Source: Isoetes taiwanensis
Lineage: Eukaryota > Streptophyta > Lycopodiopsida > Isoetales > Isoetaceae
Assembly: GCA_021234155.1 (NCBI GenBank)
Contig: JAJEKV010000062.1
Span: 7,199,000-7,262,999 of the forward strand
DNA: 64,000 bases
Reading direction: 5' to 3'
Numbering within the stretch: position 1 is the first letter of the stretch; each line of letters starts with the position of its first letter. Shown one piece after another: positions 44,171 to 56,790 of the stretch. Both the position numbers and the translations under genes were made by a program. Below the pieces are notes generated by a model, which worked only from the letters and a program-made list of their open reading frames with translations, did no database searches and was not told where the DNA came from.

Positions 44171-45746
44171 TCGGACCAGCAAAGATTTCCATCCACAGCA
44201 TCGGCCATAGGTACCAAGTTCTGGATTGCTTTGAATTATTTTGGACTGCTTTTGTGCCCCCAAGATTGCTCTCAAGATCGCCCTCACCGCCTTTGCATAG
44301 ACCCCTTGATTTGCCCCTTCCTGGCTTTCTCTCTAGGGTTTACAATCTCTCTCTAGCCCCAAAACCCCCAAACGCCCAAAAGATGCTCTGCTCGCCTTTT
44401 GGAGTCCCTAAATTGGATTCTAAGCAGCCTTCAGGCAGTCAGAGACCCCTCAAACTTTGGCATCCCCAAAAGGTCTTCGCCCTTGGAGATACTTCTGTTT
44501 CCCTTCTGTTCTGCCTGCCCATCCTCTTGTTGCTCTGAATGGCTCGTCGGATCAAACGCATGGCCAGGGAGACCCATAAAGAAAAGAACCTTGTTAGGCT
44601 GCCGGAGCCGGTCTTGAATAGGCCCTATGACCCCGCAATTGCATCATATCTTCAGGCAGCCCCATCATTCGGACCTCAGCGCCCTATACTGGCAGACCCA
44701 GGCACACCCCCAGACACGCAACCCGCTCCAGAACCATCTTTGGCTGCAGCCTTGACTAGGATCGATGCTCTGATCCATTGTTTGCCTCCAGATTTGTTGG
44801 TTGGGATCCGCACGATCCAATCGACAGTCACACTCACAGGCACATCGGCTTAGTTGCCCTTGGGAAGCTCGGTCCAGCTTCTAGAGATGCTGCTACAGTC
44901 GGGCGGAGTCGATTCAATGCAAAGACGGCAGTTGTTTCTACCCGCATTCCTGGGCGGGGTTAGCGCCTGAGCATGTGGATGCTACGTCCCAGGCCGATGA
45001 TATCACATTTGTGCCCACCCTACCCGCCATCCGGGGGGTTGTTTGCCCACCGCACAGTCCCCGCCCAGCCCTCACCAGCCACAAATTTCCCATTAGCCCC
45101 CGAACCTACGATTGTGGGTTTAGAGGAAGCAAGCCACACTCCCCGGGGCAGCTTGAGGTGACCCGCTTTTTTTGAGAGGTGATGCACGCATGTGTAGATG
45201 GCATTCTCTCTGCCGAAGTTGGAGCAAAGACCCCGACCGTCCCCCATCATTTGCTAGTTAGTTTCAGGGATGCTTTATCTAGGCTGCACATCCTCCGCCA
45301 TGGCAATCACTTGCAAGGGACCTCCTTCTCCGTCCAGGAAGACCTTACCCCAGCACAGCTTTGTCGACGGAAGGATGAATTATGTCGAGTCCGCGAGGCT
45401 CGCCTCCCACCCACCCTGGGTGGGGTCAGGTATAGAGGCGGCCACTTGATCCATGGACATTGTCTCTGTAGCTGATTTGAATTCGAGATCCGCTTGGGCT
45501 TAGGCCCTTTTTGTTTTGTTTCATTCTAGTATTGTGATTTGCTACTTCTGGCATAGTCCCCGAAGTTCTCTCGCATCGGGGGCTAGTCCCCACGTTTGAT
45601 TTTGGCTTCGGCCTTTTTGGTTTGGTCACGGGGCTTGGTCCCCGAGTTTCAGTCTGGGCTTTTGCCCTGTCTTTTGTATTGGGTCCCATAACCCGATTGG
45701 GTTCCGCGGACGTTAAAAATTTCTTCCTTCCTTCCTTCCTTTAGCT
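44171..45746 (+). mobile_element. ORF1-only LINE, copy 2
   Basis: The counterpart of 18373-19941, flanked by TATTCACC at 44163-44170 and 45747-45754, with the (TTCC)n tail at 45724-45741. ORF1 starts at 44539 and stays open to 44853 (104 aa), further than in copy 1, showing a Pro-rich segment and LAAALTRIDALIHCLPPDLL. The C-terminal part is at 45179-45475. No ORF2. Confidence 0.55.
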
Positions 45747-46207
45747 TATTCACCCATACTTTACAACTTCTCATTGACGATACTGTTCAGACTAACTTCT
45801 AACACATCCGCTGACCAACTGACTTTGATCATGCCGCTTCAATCAGTATCAATCCGTCATTCTCAAATCCGACTTCAATCTCTAATTTGGAATCTTCCTG
45901 TCGTGTTGCCTTGCCCGAAAATCTGACGTGAAGCTCGGCAGCTTCCATTTTCGTGGTTCGCCTCATACTATATATTTTGTATCATTATCCATTGTATTTT
46001 TCACATCTATCCATTGTATTTTTCACACTTTACCTTTGTATTCCCGGGATCATGTGGCCTTATCTTTAGGTTCCATCACATAATCAAATGCAACCATAGA
46101 CCATGCACATTTAACCTCCTTACACCTGACAGGCTTCATAATGCTTCACTAACCCTGCTATGCTTGTCCACTGGAACAATCTCTACAATAAGACATGCTT
46201 TTCAACA
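45747..46207 (-). repeat. Probable 3' LTR of the copia element, copy 2
   Basis: The counterpart of 19942-20398, starting (minus strand) at 'tgttgaaaag' after the purine-rich 'gcaggggaaa'. Confidence 0.4.
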
Positions 46208-47250
46208 TTTCCCCTGCATGTCTTATCACTTACGATACGACCTATTGCCTGCTTCAGAAAAGAATGTTTACAAACCGGTAAAGCTTTTGTTAAGAGATCT
46301 GCAACTTGATTCTTGGTATTTATGTGTTTTACCAGAATGTCGATTCCCCGGCTACCATATCTCTCGATATAATGCATCCGCAGTTCAATATGTTTGGTTC
46401 GCTTCATGTATTCTCGGATTTTTGTCATAGCAATGCAACTTGAACTGCCCGACCATAATATGATAGGATCAAAGCATCCAATGAGTTCTCAGAAGGAATA
46501 CCTTCCATGTCTTTCCTTTCTTTTTTGTTTTAGGACACATTGATGCCAAGTAATTTTATTCCCCGGACTCATGGAGTTTGTACAAAGATTGCATGCTTGC
46601 ATTCTCAGATCTTTCTAATACTTCGCCTATATTTCTAGATTGAGATAGTGAGATCCAACCATCTTTCCTATCTCTGTGAACTTCTATGCCCAAAAATTTA
46701 CGTAATTCACCAAGATCGCTCATTTTAAATCTATTAGAAAGTATTGAGTTGCAGTGTTTCAGAATATTCATTGCGCTTGCTCCAATGACGCAATCATCCA
46801 CGTACAACGCTATTATGCAGCTTTCTTCACCCTGTTTCAGCTGATACAGGTTTTCATCATTTTCTAACTTTGTGAACCCTTGCTGTCTTAGGTTCGAATC
46901 CATACATTTATACCACTGTCTAGGTGATTGTCGTAATCCATAAATAGTCCGTTTTAATCTCCAAACTTTATCTTTGCCTCTCTCAAATCCAGAAGCTGGT
47001 CTCATATATATTTCTTCATCTAACTTAGCATTTAAGAATGTTGTTTGCACATCCATATGATGAGTCTCCCAATTACGTGCATTAGCAACTGCAATAAGCA
47101 TTCTTATGCTGTTCATCTTCACTATTGGTGAGAAGGTTTCGTCAAAGTCAAAACCTTTCTTCTGAGAAAACCCTTGCGCCACAAGTCTGGCTTTGTATTT
47201 CGGAGTGACTCCATCTGCTTCTAGTTTAATCTTATATATCTATTTGCTGC
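46183..47250 (-). pseudogene. Ty1/copia RT with truncated RNase H, copy 2
   Basis: The RNase H tail is better kept than in copy 1: ORF 46183-46428 encodes KRTKHIELRMHYIERYGSRG and NQVADLLTKALPVCKHSFLK, the usual copia C-terminus. The RT ORF is 46556-47182 (208 aa) with LYVDDCVIGAS. The same internal deletion removes the front and middle of RNase H. The TAG in place of Trp between integrase and RT (about 47236) is shared with copy 1. Confidence 0.88.
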
Positions 47251-49580
47251 CAACGATGTTCTTGTTGGCTGGAGTATCCACAACCTCATATGTATGAGTT
47301 CTAATAAATGAGTTCATTTCACTTTGCATGGCAAAGATACCATTTATCAAAGATCTATCGCATGTATGGCCTCCTCATAGGACTTAGGCATATGAGGTTC
47401 CGAATTAGCAAGGATTCTCACGGTTCTTCATCCATATCCTTTTTCTTTATCTACAACTTCCACTGCTCAAGTCTTCTACTTGTACCTTGATCGGTTCTTC
47501 CAAATTGCTCGATGTCAAAAGGAATTGTTTCTCTCAACCTCTCGCGGCTTTCGCTCTTCGCCTCCTTGTGCTTAATTCAACCGCTTCTTCTATTCTATTA
47601 TGCTCGTTTTGATGCTTGAGGAGATTTAGGTGACCGATCGCACCTGTTTTCAGATTGAATATCATTAATGCTGCTGCCGTTATCAGAGTAGGTTTCGTAC
47701 TTACCATCATCACTCTCATTGTCCAATACGTCACTATTGTTTTGAATCTTCTCTTGAGCTTTACAAACATCATCTGATTCTGGAGCATCAAGCTTCTTAG
47801 GCTTATACAAAATATGTTCGGCGAAGGTGACATCCCTGCTCACGATTATTTTTCTTGTTTCAGGATTATAAGGTCTATAACCCTTTGAATGCATATCGTA
47901 ACCAACCAAATATGTTATGCATGATCTATCGCCTAATTTTGTTCTTCTTTCCTCTGGAATGTGAGCAAAAACCAAACAACCGTAAACTTTCAAACCATCA
48001 TATGACGGTGCCGCCGCTTTCGCACCACAATACATTTGGTATGTTCCCTTTTAATGCATTCAAGGTAACATATTCTCAGATGTGCACCGCAGCTTAGTAC
48101 CGCTTCTTCCCATAAGAAGTTAGGCAAACCACTAGACTTTAACATCGATCTAACTGCATTCATAATAGTTCTATTTTTCCGTTCAGATACCCCATTCTGT
48201 TGAGGAGAGAAACTGCATGTCAATTGTCGTTTAATTCCACGCTCTTTGCAGAACCTTATAAATCTCCCAGATAGATACTCTCCGCCTCTGTCGGATCTCA
48301 CACACTTAATTCTTCTTCTACTTTGACATTCAACCTCTCGCTGCAAAACTCTTTGAACGATCAAACGCTTGGCTTTTGTACTTTTAAATAATATGTCCAT
48401 GTTTTTCTGCTAAAATCATCTCTAAAGGTAATAAAATACCTTTTCCCTGTTCTGCTCACAATATTCAGCGGACCACACAAGTCCGTATGCACAAGATCAA
48501 GAATAGCTTTAGCGCTCTTCGTGGATTTTTTAAATGGAAGCCTAATGTGCTTACCAAGCATGCATCTCACGCATATTTTTCTTTCATGATTGGGATCTGC
48601 CAGTTCAATTAATCCTTTCCTTGCCATATTGTCAAGGCTTTGAAAACTAGTATGACATAATCTACCATGCCACACTTCAGCAGAGGGAATGGTAATAACA
48701 TTAGTACATGGACTGCAATTGGCATTAAACCCAAACAAATTTCCAACTCGTTTATCGTAAAATCTTATTTCATTATCAAAAAAGACTTTACATTCCAGCT
48801 TCTCAAAACGACCTTGTATCCAAGATCGAATTAGTTGTGCAACAAAATCAAATTCTAACTAATGTAGGAACACACAATACATTCTTCAAGTTAACAACTC
48901 TACCATTTAAGTCAAACAGTTGTAAAACTCCAGCATCTTGAATTTCTTGAAGCTCTCCATTCCCAACCTGGACATGTCCAGATCTCCATCCCATGCAGTC
49001 CTTTAAGATGCTTTTAGATCGAGCTATGGATCTCTCAGCTCCATTATCTAGAATAACAAAGTCATCGTTGTCAATTCTTTTTACATATTAGTCAAGGTCC
49101 GATGTACATTTACCTCCTCGTGGTCTTCATTTACTTCTTCTATTTCTTCCGTTTTCGAACTCTCTCTCGTGTTAAGTTAATGTCAGGCCCTCGCCCTCGC
49201 CCTGCATCTCTACCTCTTCCTCTCCAAGCTCCTCTGCCTCTAGCTGTACCAGCAGCTCGTGCATTTGATCTTCCTCTTCCTGATTGCTTAGGGCTGGAGC
49301 AGTTGGGCCCAATGTGTTCTTTGCCACCACAGTTGTGGCAGAAAATGCTTGTGCCTTCACCAGTGCCTCCAAGCTTTGGACAATTGATTTTTAAATGGCC
49401 ATACATGTCACAATGAAAACAGGGGCCAATTCTAGATTTATCCGTACTTTCTTTTCTTCTTCTTGCAGTATTCCCACCTCTCTTTATTTTACTGGCATAT
49501 AACACTTCAGCCGATTCATCTCCTTCCTCCTGAATTAGCTTTCGCTGCTCAACACAACAAGAAAAAGGCCATTTAGCGAC
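47236..49580 (-). pseudogene. Ty1/copia Gag-protease-integrase, copy 2, frame-broken
   Basis: Same region as 21392-23720 but split into four or more ORFs (49140-49667, 48361-48738, 47990-48400, 47598-48035). Zinc knuckles, HHCC and the integrase Asp/Asp/Glu motifs are all still readable. The breaks lie at altered CAG/CTG words or short indels, for example 'gcaaaactctttgaacgatc' against 'gcaaactctttgaacgcatc' near 48344. The protease DNGA motif is the same as in copy 1. Confidence 0.88.
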
Positions 49581-50085
49581 GCCAATAGCGACGTCTGGCT
49601 GACGTCTGGCGGCGTCACGGCGGCGTCGCCGACGTCGCCGCGTCGTCGGATGCCGACTGCGCCGCATCGCGGCGTTGGCGCCGCTAAGCAGACGTCAGCA
49701 GACGCGTGACCGTCGACGTCGCGCGGGCGCGTCGCGATGGCACGTGACACGGAAATATACACGGGAATATACACGGGAATATACACGGGAATATACACGG
49801 GAACATCACCAAAATCCACGCCAAGTAAGCCGCGGAAAGCCACGTGGTATACGCCGATGCGACGCGACACGGAAACGCATTAACGCGGAAAATTCAAAAA
49901 TTACAGCGTAGAAAAGCCACGAGCAAAAAAAAAAAAACGTGGATACCGCCGCATGCGACGGGAAGGGGAAAAATAAAAATAAAAAATAAAAAAATATATT
50001 TATATAAAAAGCCACGTGGCAAAAAAAAAATACGTGGATACGCCGCGACGCGACGGAAGGGGAAAAAAAAAAAAAAAAAAAAAAT
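49581..50085. repeat. CpG-dense block with A-tracts, copy 2
   Basis: The counterpart of 23721-24240. It differs more than any other part of the duplication. It holds a four-unit 'gaatatacacgg' repeat (about 49756-49803) where copy 1 has one or two, and the GCCACGTGGC palindrome at 50011-50020. Confidence 0.75.
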
Positions 50086-50098
50086 ATATTTATATAAA

Positions 50099-50229
50099 AA
50101 TATTTTTAAATAATCACAAAAGTGTTTTATATTCATATTTTTAAATAGTCACAAAATTATTTTTATATTTATATTTTTAAATAATCACAAAAGTGAATTG
50201 TATTTATATTTTTAAATAATCACAAAAGA
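50099..50229. repeat. AT-rich short tandem repeat, copy 2 (four units)
   Basis: The same 'tatttttaaataatcacaaaa' core as 24241-24335, with one more unit. Confidence 0.8.
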
Positions 50230-50619
50230 CTCGTTAAGAGGAGTATCCACCCTTTTAGCCTAGAGCTACTCTCTCTCTTCAATTGGAGAAGTCATCCGAG
50301 TACGAAGTTAGAGGACGACGGTACGGCTAAGCGATTGGATGGCTCTCCATCGACGTTTGCGGATGCCTGTCGCGCTCGAGCCTTATGTCATGTCAGTAGA
50401 CCTTCATTCATATCCGCCAATTTGCTTCCTATAAAAACAAAAAGAATATGGCGCAATGTAGTTCATAGAATTATAATAATTTTCTACAACGCACCCCCGC
50501 ATTCCCGCCAATTGGGAGAGTTCCCTCGTCGATAACCGTTGATACAGATAAACAAAATTTCCACGCCCGCGGCTACTTGTACCGCCGCTTGTTAGGGGCA
50601 AACCCGTATAGATGTTCCT

Positions 50620-50621
50620 AT
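50620..50621. other. Empty Helitron insertion site
   Basis: 'gatgttccta' (50611-50620) runs directly into 'tgacaatata'. In copy 1 the same A and T are separated by the 3159-bp Helitron. Confidence 0.92.
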
Positions 50622-50689
50622 GACAATATAACGAGTATTAGCTAGTGACATTTAAAGTTCTTATTAAAATTAATGTGAACTAATATAGC

Positions 50690-51200
50690 TCTTACTTAAT
50701 CTATGGAAAAACCCTTTTCGACCACCGGAGCCCAAATGAGACGCTTTCGATCACTTTTAGTTGCTTTGTCGGTCCGAGCTCTATGTTTGCTTTCGATCCT
50801 TTTGCATGTTCGAATGCAATCGATTGCAAGGCACACAACATTATCACAAGTTAAAGTGAACGAATGACAAAAAATAAGAAATACCTTGATATCTTCCTTG
50901 TGGAGATTAAGTGGTTTAGGGACTTTTGACCAATCGCCTCCTTCTTTTTTCGCAAGTCCGCTTCGGTTCTTGACCACATGGTGCCTTTGACATAAATCGA
51001 TAGATCAACGCCATATCAAAATAATAAAAACAAGACTATGACTAGGTCATGTACCTCCTTTTTCGTGATAAGCTCGCCCATCATCGGTGAGCTTCTTCCA
51101 GCTTAAACGCCTTTGCTTTTTCTATCTCCTGGGAAACTCTCGTTTCATTTTATTTTTGACGCCTCTATTTCGCGTTGGTCATAAGCGCCCATCTAAAGTT
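50690..51200 (-). pseudogene. Minus-strand exons, possible En/Spm-type transposase, copy 2
   Basis: The counterpart of 27955-28455. The exon KEGGDWSKVPKPLNLHKEDI with its following intron is intact. The terminal exon reads SKHRARTDKATKSDRK and then shifts frame at 'cgaaagcgtctc', where copy 1 has 'cgaaaggcgtctc'. Same uncertain family assignment. Confidence 0.35.
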
Positions 51201-52800
51201 CTTTTAGGAGCCACTCCCCTATACCGCTGGGAGGCCATAAACGAGATATTATTTGTGACCGGCCCCTCAGTAGTATAAAGACACTTCCCTCATCATCCTT
51301 CTTAGGAAGAGCGCCCCCCCTTTAAGCATAAATGGTGGGTATATAAAAGCGTGTTTATGTCTACCGTCAATATACATATCCCGTCCCGATTAAGAACCTT
51401 TTGAGCACTTTGCAATGTATTCTAAGTGAAGAGAATGAACAAAACAACAAATTTAGATGACAAAGTACTAATATTTAAGGTTGATATCTTAAATAATATG
51501 TTCACATAACTTACATCAAAAAATTATTATTAATATGATAGTCGGGTATATTCGGGGCCAAATCACCCGCAGACTTACGTGTCTAAAACAAAGCGAAATG
51601 GACGCTCTTCTTCAGTGACACGTGGACGTCGTCGGGATCCTTGCCTCTCCAAGTCAGACGAGCGACCATGTTCTTCGGATCCCGAACCCTGTGATGATCG
51701 TCGCGATCTTGAAGGTTGTGAGTCTGTTGCTCCACTACTTCTTGACCTGGGAAGTAATGAGAGAATGAGCATCTTTAACATGCTGCAACCAAAGAAATGT
51801 TTGGTATGTAGTGGATATATATTTACCTGTTGAAATCTTCCTCCAAGTTCCTTGCATTAGAAAAATCTGTTCCCCGCCTCTTGCCTAGAACGAGTCCATA
51901 CTATGTCTAGCATTCTCAATATTCTCGCGAGAACGTGGAGGCCGATAATCAACACTATGTCGCTGGGGAATAGGAGCGGAGGCCGCCTAACCGGGCGCTG
52001 GTGTCAAAGAGGCAAAATATGCCGCAATTTGGTCTCTCTCGAGACATGTTTATGCAGGAAGGCGGGGAGCGGAGGAGTCATGCTAATAAATATCATGCAA
52101 AAAATAATTCATTTATTTATTATTTTTATAAAAGCTATCTTAATACCCAAACCCCGCCGGTGTAGTGATAGGTGGAGGTTGGCGCCTTGGAGGACCATCA
52201 GCACGATTGCCCCTACCTCGTGGAGTCCTCCTCCTATTTTCTCTAAACTCGCCCCTTTCCTCTACACAACAAATTAAAACTCCATGCATAAACTCACATA
52301 CCTAATTAGAGGGTAAAGCGATAATAAAACTATATAAATACTTTACCTTTCGCCTTGCTCATTCTCCTCCATTTATTGCGATTACCTCTATTCATCGCCG
52401 AAAAAAGAGCACACCTAGATCAAAAGAAATTGTGAGAGAAACATTTGATAACCATGAATGATATTGGTTGCAATAATAGAATGATACTTACAAACCATAG
52501 AGATGAAAAATAGTATTTTTATGGTTCAAATGTGCCACTAATGAGCCCCGCAGACTTATCGCTAGCCTTGACCCTTTGACCGGGGCGAGGGGGGAGACGC
52601 CAGAATGCCATGAATATTGCATCAGCGTAAAGAGGGCCACAATGAGGAAAAACCGCTAAGAATTGAGCCTCCGCCATGACTATATATATTAATTTGAACA
52701 TAACGAGAATTAGCGAGAGAAAAGCTTTGAACAAGTGTCTTTGAATAAATACCTAAATTTATATTCTTATCTTCTTATTTATATTAGAAAAGTATCTCGT
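51201..52800. other. Gene-poor stretch, copy 2
   Basis: The counterpart of 28456-30104. The minus-strand ORF 51575-51781 (68 aa, Ser/Arg/Glu-rich: SEEHGRSSDLERQGSRRR) is the only protein-like signal. No domain recognised. Confidence 0.3.
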
Positions 52801-52809
52801 GATATATGT

Positions 52810-53110
52810 ATGGGGTGCATATCGAACTCTAGGTTGCCATATTATCGTGCCATGTATCATGTCATACACCTAACCCTAAATTATCCCATCGGCATTTTTA
52901 GTGCCACATCATGAAACCCTACGCTATGCGGTGGCACATCATCAAACCCTAGGTTGTGTCACGTCCGCGACTTCCTATTGCCACATCATAGTAAGTGTTA
53001 TGTCATCAAACCCTAGCTATAGTGTTATCATCAAACCCTAGATTGTGCCACATGGCATTTACAATCTAGGGTTTGATGATGTAGCACACAAAACCTAGGG
53101 TTTGACGCCC
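52810..53110. repeat. AAACCCTAG repeat cluster with hairpin, copy 2
   Basis: The counterpart of 30105-30385. The stem is 20 bp here: 53027-53046 pairs with 53061-53080. Confidence 0.85.
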
Positions 53111-53211
53111 GTAGAGCTTACACTTTATCTACAAGTTATGATTAATAATTTATTTACCATTAATAATAATTTTTTGATTAATAAATTACTTTTTTTCATT
53201 AGTAATTTTGA

Positions 53212-54240
53212 CTAAAAACATTTATTGGTTACAACAAGCCTCAAATAGGAAGACAAAATTATATTAATCACTTCTTGCAAGCATTTAACAAAGAGCTTAG
53301 CCATCTCAAGTGGATCACCACACTTCATATGTCGCTCTCTCTCACAACTATATCGAAGAAAGCCCCTCATTGCTTTGAACACATCGACGACGCGAGCAAT
53401 AGATGGGCGATCCATGTGCACCAGCTCTCTATCCATCATCATTTGACCTTCATATGTTGGATGATGTCCAATGTGCTAGAGTATCGGCCGGTTGGGTTTA
53501 TCTCAACACACAACCCCATAAGCCGCATTGCCCGACAAAATCAAGGAGCATCTCGTAAATGTAGCCCAGTGGAATATATGTCGATATCTCATGCCCCCAT
53601 GATGCTTGGTCATCCGATGATGATGTAAAAACTCTCTTCTCCCACCAAGGATATCGCACCGCTCCATCTTGTAGTGTATAACGGCTCTAAAATTTGGGCA
53701 TTCGCCTCCTTGCAAAAAAACGGAGGGCCGCGGTCCCAATCACCAATAGCCACCCACACATTTGTAAGGGAGTCATCAAAATGGAGTTTGACCCTTTGCA
53801 ATTGAGCTTTGTGTGTGTCCAACCTGGAGCGTGGATGGCATAGACTCCTTCCTCAAAGAGCGAGAGCTATTTCTGGACGCACTTATATACGAAGTCTCAT
53901 TTTGGCTTTCCACTCCGCACTTATCTTCATATCAGCCCTTCTTGGAGCACTATGTATTGCATTTGACCATCTCCTATAAGAAGAGAATTGGCCTCGAAGA
54001 TGGTCAAGTAATTCTGCAAAGGTTCCTCCATTCATGAATGGCAGGACTACCATTGGTCCCCTCGTGGCTCATCTCCACAAAAGACCCTGTGGGCAAGTCC
54101 AAGGGGTGGCCAATGCCGGACTTGGGCTCTTGAAACGGATATACTTGTCACCAACAACCATGATGCAGCTCTATCTTGGCCTCTCCACACAATGCCGCGA
54201 TAATAATCATCTTGATTAAAGTACGTGGTTCCCAAGATCC
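53212..54240 (-). pseudogene. Minus-strand gene-like fragment of unknown family, copy 2
   Basis: The clearest view of the protein seen at 30440-31300: ORF 53212-53442 with MMMDRELVHMDRPSIARVVD, then VFKAMRGFLRYSCERERHMK and CGDPLEMAKLFVKCLQEVIN. Upstream (53503-53822) are HIFHWATFTRCSLILSGNAA and THKAQLQRVKLHFDDSLTNV in other frames. Family not recognised. Confidence 0.4.
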
Positions 54241-54249
54241 GGATTTGGT

Positions 54250-54815
54250 ATATTTGGCGCCTTGTTTACTACCAATGCACTTTTTACAACTCCAACAAAG
54301 ATCCACAGAATGTCATCAATAAATGCAAAAATGCACATTTATCATGAGCATGTAATGATAATCTAGCCCCCGCACCAATAGAGCTCCCACCATGGATAAG
54401 ACTATCTAACTCCTTCACCGCCATCATTGAGATCAAGCATCGGGCATCTTGTGATCTTTGCGTCCGACCTTGCACTTCGCCACGAATTAGCCCATCGTCC
54501 CACGTGATGCCTCATCATAGGGGCTCATAAGTGGCACTTTATACTTAAGTAGCATCCTCAATTCTCGCTCGTGATTGCAAACCCAAGACTTTAAGTTCTT
54601 TTCTCATCATATCTTCCAACTCGCACTCATGCTCGCCACCTCCCCACATAATTCGTAACCGACATTCTTTCTCAACCGATGCTACAAAACGGTTAATCTG
54701 ATCATCGGTTGCATATGTCGTTCGGCCTGGCCTCAGGGCGCATATTTGATTGATGAGGATGCTCTAATTTCACTAAGCATCTCTGTCCCTTATCGAGGCC
54801 ATTTTTATGCCTACA
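54250..54815 (-). pseudogene. Candidate first-exon region of the minus-strand gene, copy 2
   Basis: The counterpart of 31301-32110, more frame-damaged. 'atgctctaatttcactaagcat' and the Met region at about 54810 correspond to the MASVRTEM start of copy 1. Confidence 0.3.
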
Positions 54816-55439
54816 AACAAAACAAAATAATGAATACAAAAGCCAAGCATGCACAAAGTAAATGCAACATAATACGACAATATCAAACATGTATGCACTC
54901 ATATAATCATTACTTATAACACGCCCTATGGCGACTAATACCTTATCCGACTTCCAAAAAAGCAAAAAAAAGAAGAAGAAACAAGAAAACTAAATAGGTT
55001 AGATTAGGGTATTCGCACCCACTACAATTTACATTCAGATACTAGTTAATTAGTTAGCAGATAGTCCCAAATTTTAGTTAACTTTTTTAACCAAAAACAC
55101 TACCTAAACTTATCTTCGCACCTTGTTCGGATTAGTTAGCAAAATTAACTAAAAATTAACTAAATTAGAAATTAGCACTATAGAGGTCACTTTAAGTTTA
55201 GTTAATTGTACATATAATTTTTATGCCTTTGGCTAACTTAACTAGACATGTTCAAATAATTTAGTTAATTAGTTAAGTTATTTTTTACCAACGCTTTTAG
55301 TGCTAATTAGTACTACATTAAGTTAGCCTAACCTATTTTTTTTTTTTTAACTAGCACGGGTGTGAAGGGAATCATCCAGCCATCGTTAACTTAACCTAGC
55401 CCTAGCTACCTCTAGCTAAAATCGACACAAAACGGAACT
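54816..55439. other. AT-rich spacer, copy 2
   Basis: Matches 32111-32700. Non-coding, rich in TTAGTTAA words. Confidence 0.6.
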
Positions 55440-55830
55440 AAGGCTCAACACCGGGTCCTCCCACTGCAAGGGGAGCCCGACCATGTCCTTGCCGTAGCCA
55501 CATCTACCTAAGAATGAGAAGAAAAGTGGACTTGGACCCGACACCTAGTCCTCTCCACGCAAGATGGAGCCGACCGTGACCTTGAACAAGCCACTACAAT
55601 TTTATTTTAAACCTAAAAAATAACAAGTGGAACTGAAGTGGACTTGAACCCGGCACGCGGGTCCTCTCCACTCTAGGTGGAGCCGACCGCGTCCCTTGAA
55701 CAAGCCACCATTAACCTAGGAAACATTTATGATTGTAGTGAAAGTGGACTTCAACCCTGGTACATGGTCCTCCCCACTCTAGGTGGAGCCGAATCTGCGC
55801 CCTTGAACAAGCCACTCCATCAATTTTTTA
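55440..55830. repeat. About 110-bp tandem repeat, copy 2
   Basis: The counterpart of 32705-33110, four units with 'gtggacttgaaccc' and 'ggtggagccgac'. Confidence 0.85.
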
Positions 55831-55959
55831 ACCTACTTAAAACTATAAAAATAAAATGCAAGTGCGATCAACTACTTACCAAAATAAGGACGCTGGGTAC
55901 AAGATCCCGTCGGGTCCAAATCGTAATAGAAAGTCGCAAATGTATAACAAAGCATTAGA

Positions 55960-56788
55960 GGAATAAGAACAAAGAAGAAAAAGATCGAAGAAGAAAGAAA
56001 GGAAAAAAAGGGGGGGGGATAGAAAATAAGAGATAGAAATAAAACAAGAGAAAGAAATAAGAGAATAGAAGGGAAGAAATAAGGATAGAATAGAGAAGAA
56101 CTAAGAGAAGAAACAAGAAAGAATGAAGAAAAATAAGAGGAAATAAGAGAAGGGAAGGGAATAGAATGGAAGGAAGAAATAAGGGAAGGGAAAGAAAAGG
56201 ATCGAATGGAAAGTGAGGAAGAAATGTGAAGAATAAGAAACAAATGAAGAATGAAGAAAATGAAATTAAAAAGAATGAAGAATAAGAAATGAAAAAAAAA
56301 AAATGAAGAATAAGGAAGGGAAGAGAAGAAAGAAATGAGGGAAGGGAGGGGAAAGAATTAGGAATGAGAAAGCATGAGAAAGAATGGAAATGAGAAACAA
56401 ATGAGAAAGCATGAGAAAGAAATGAGAAAGAAATGAGAAAGCATGAGAAAGAAATGAGAAAGCAAGAAATTAGAAAGAATGAGGAAGAATGAGAAAGAGT
56501 GAGGAATAAAGAATGAGAAAGCATGAGGAAGAAAAGAAATGAGAAAGAATGAGGAAGAAAGAATGAGAAAGAAATGAGGAAAGAAGAAATATGGGAAGAA
56601 AGAATGAGGAAAGAATGAAGCATGGAAGAAGGAGGAAGAAATGAAGCATGAGGAAGAATGAGGAAGAAATGAAGCATGAGAAAGAAAGAAGGAGGAAGAA
56701 TGAACGAGGCATGGAAGAATGGGAAGAAAAAAAAATCAAGAACAAAGAAGAAGAGGAAGGAAAGGAAACCAAAAAAGAGGAAGGTTGG
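55960..56788. repeat. Polypurine tract, copy 2
   Basis: The counterpart of 33240-34015, about 50 bp longer owing to extra 'agaggaaataagagaaggg' sequence near 56135 and a G9 run near 56011. The 282-residue Phe/Ser/Leu ORF on the minus strand is a composition artefact. Confidence 0.93.
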
Positions 56789-56790
56789 GC

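Larger units (their letters stand above)
34018..56790. repeat. Copy 2 of the direct tandem duplication (22.8 kb)
   Basis: This repeats 8202-34019 without the Helitron. The left edge joins the polypurine tract of copy 1 to 'cccacaccataatgc'. The right edge at 56790 continues into 'atgcaccattcaatcc', sequence that does not follow copy 1. The gypsy part is nearly identical to copy 1; the protease gene, LINE and copia parts differ by many small changes that cluster at CAG, CTG and CCG. Confidence 0.95.
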
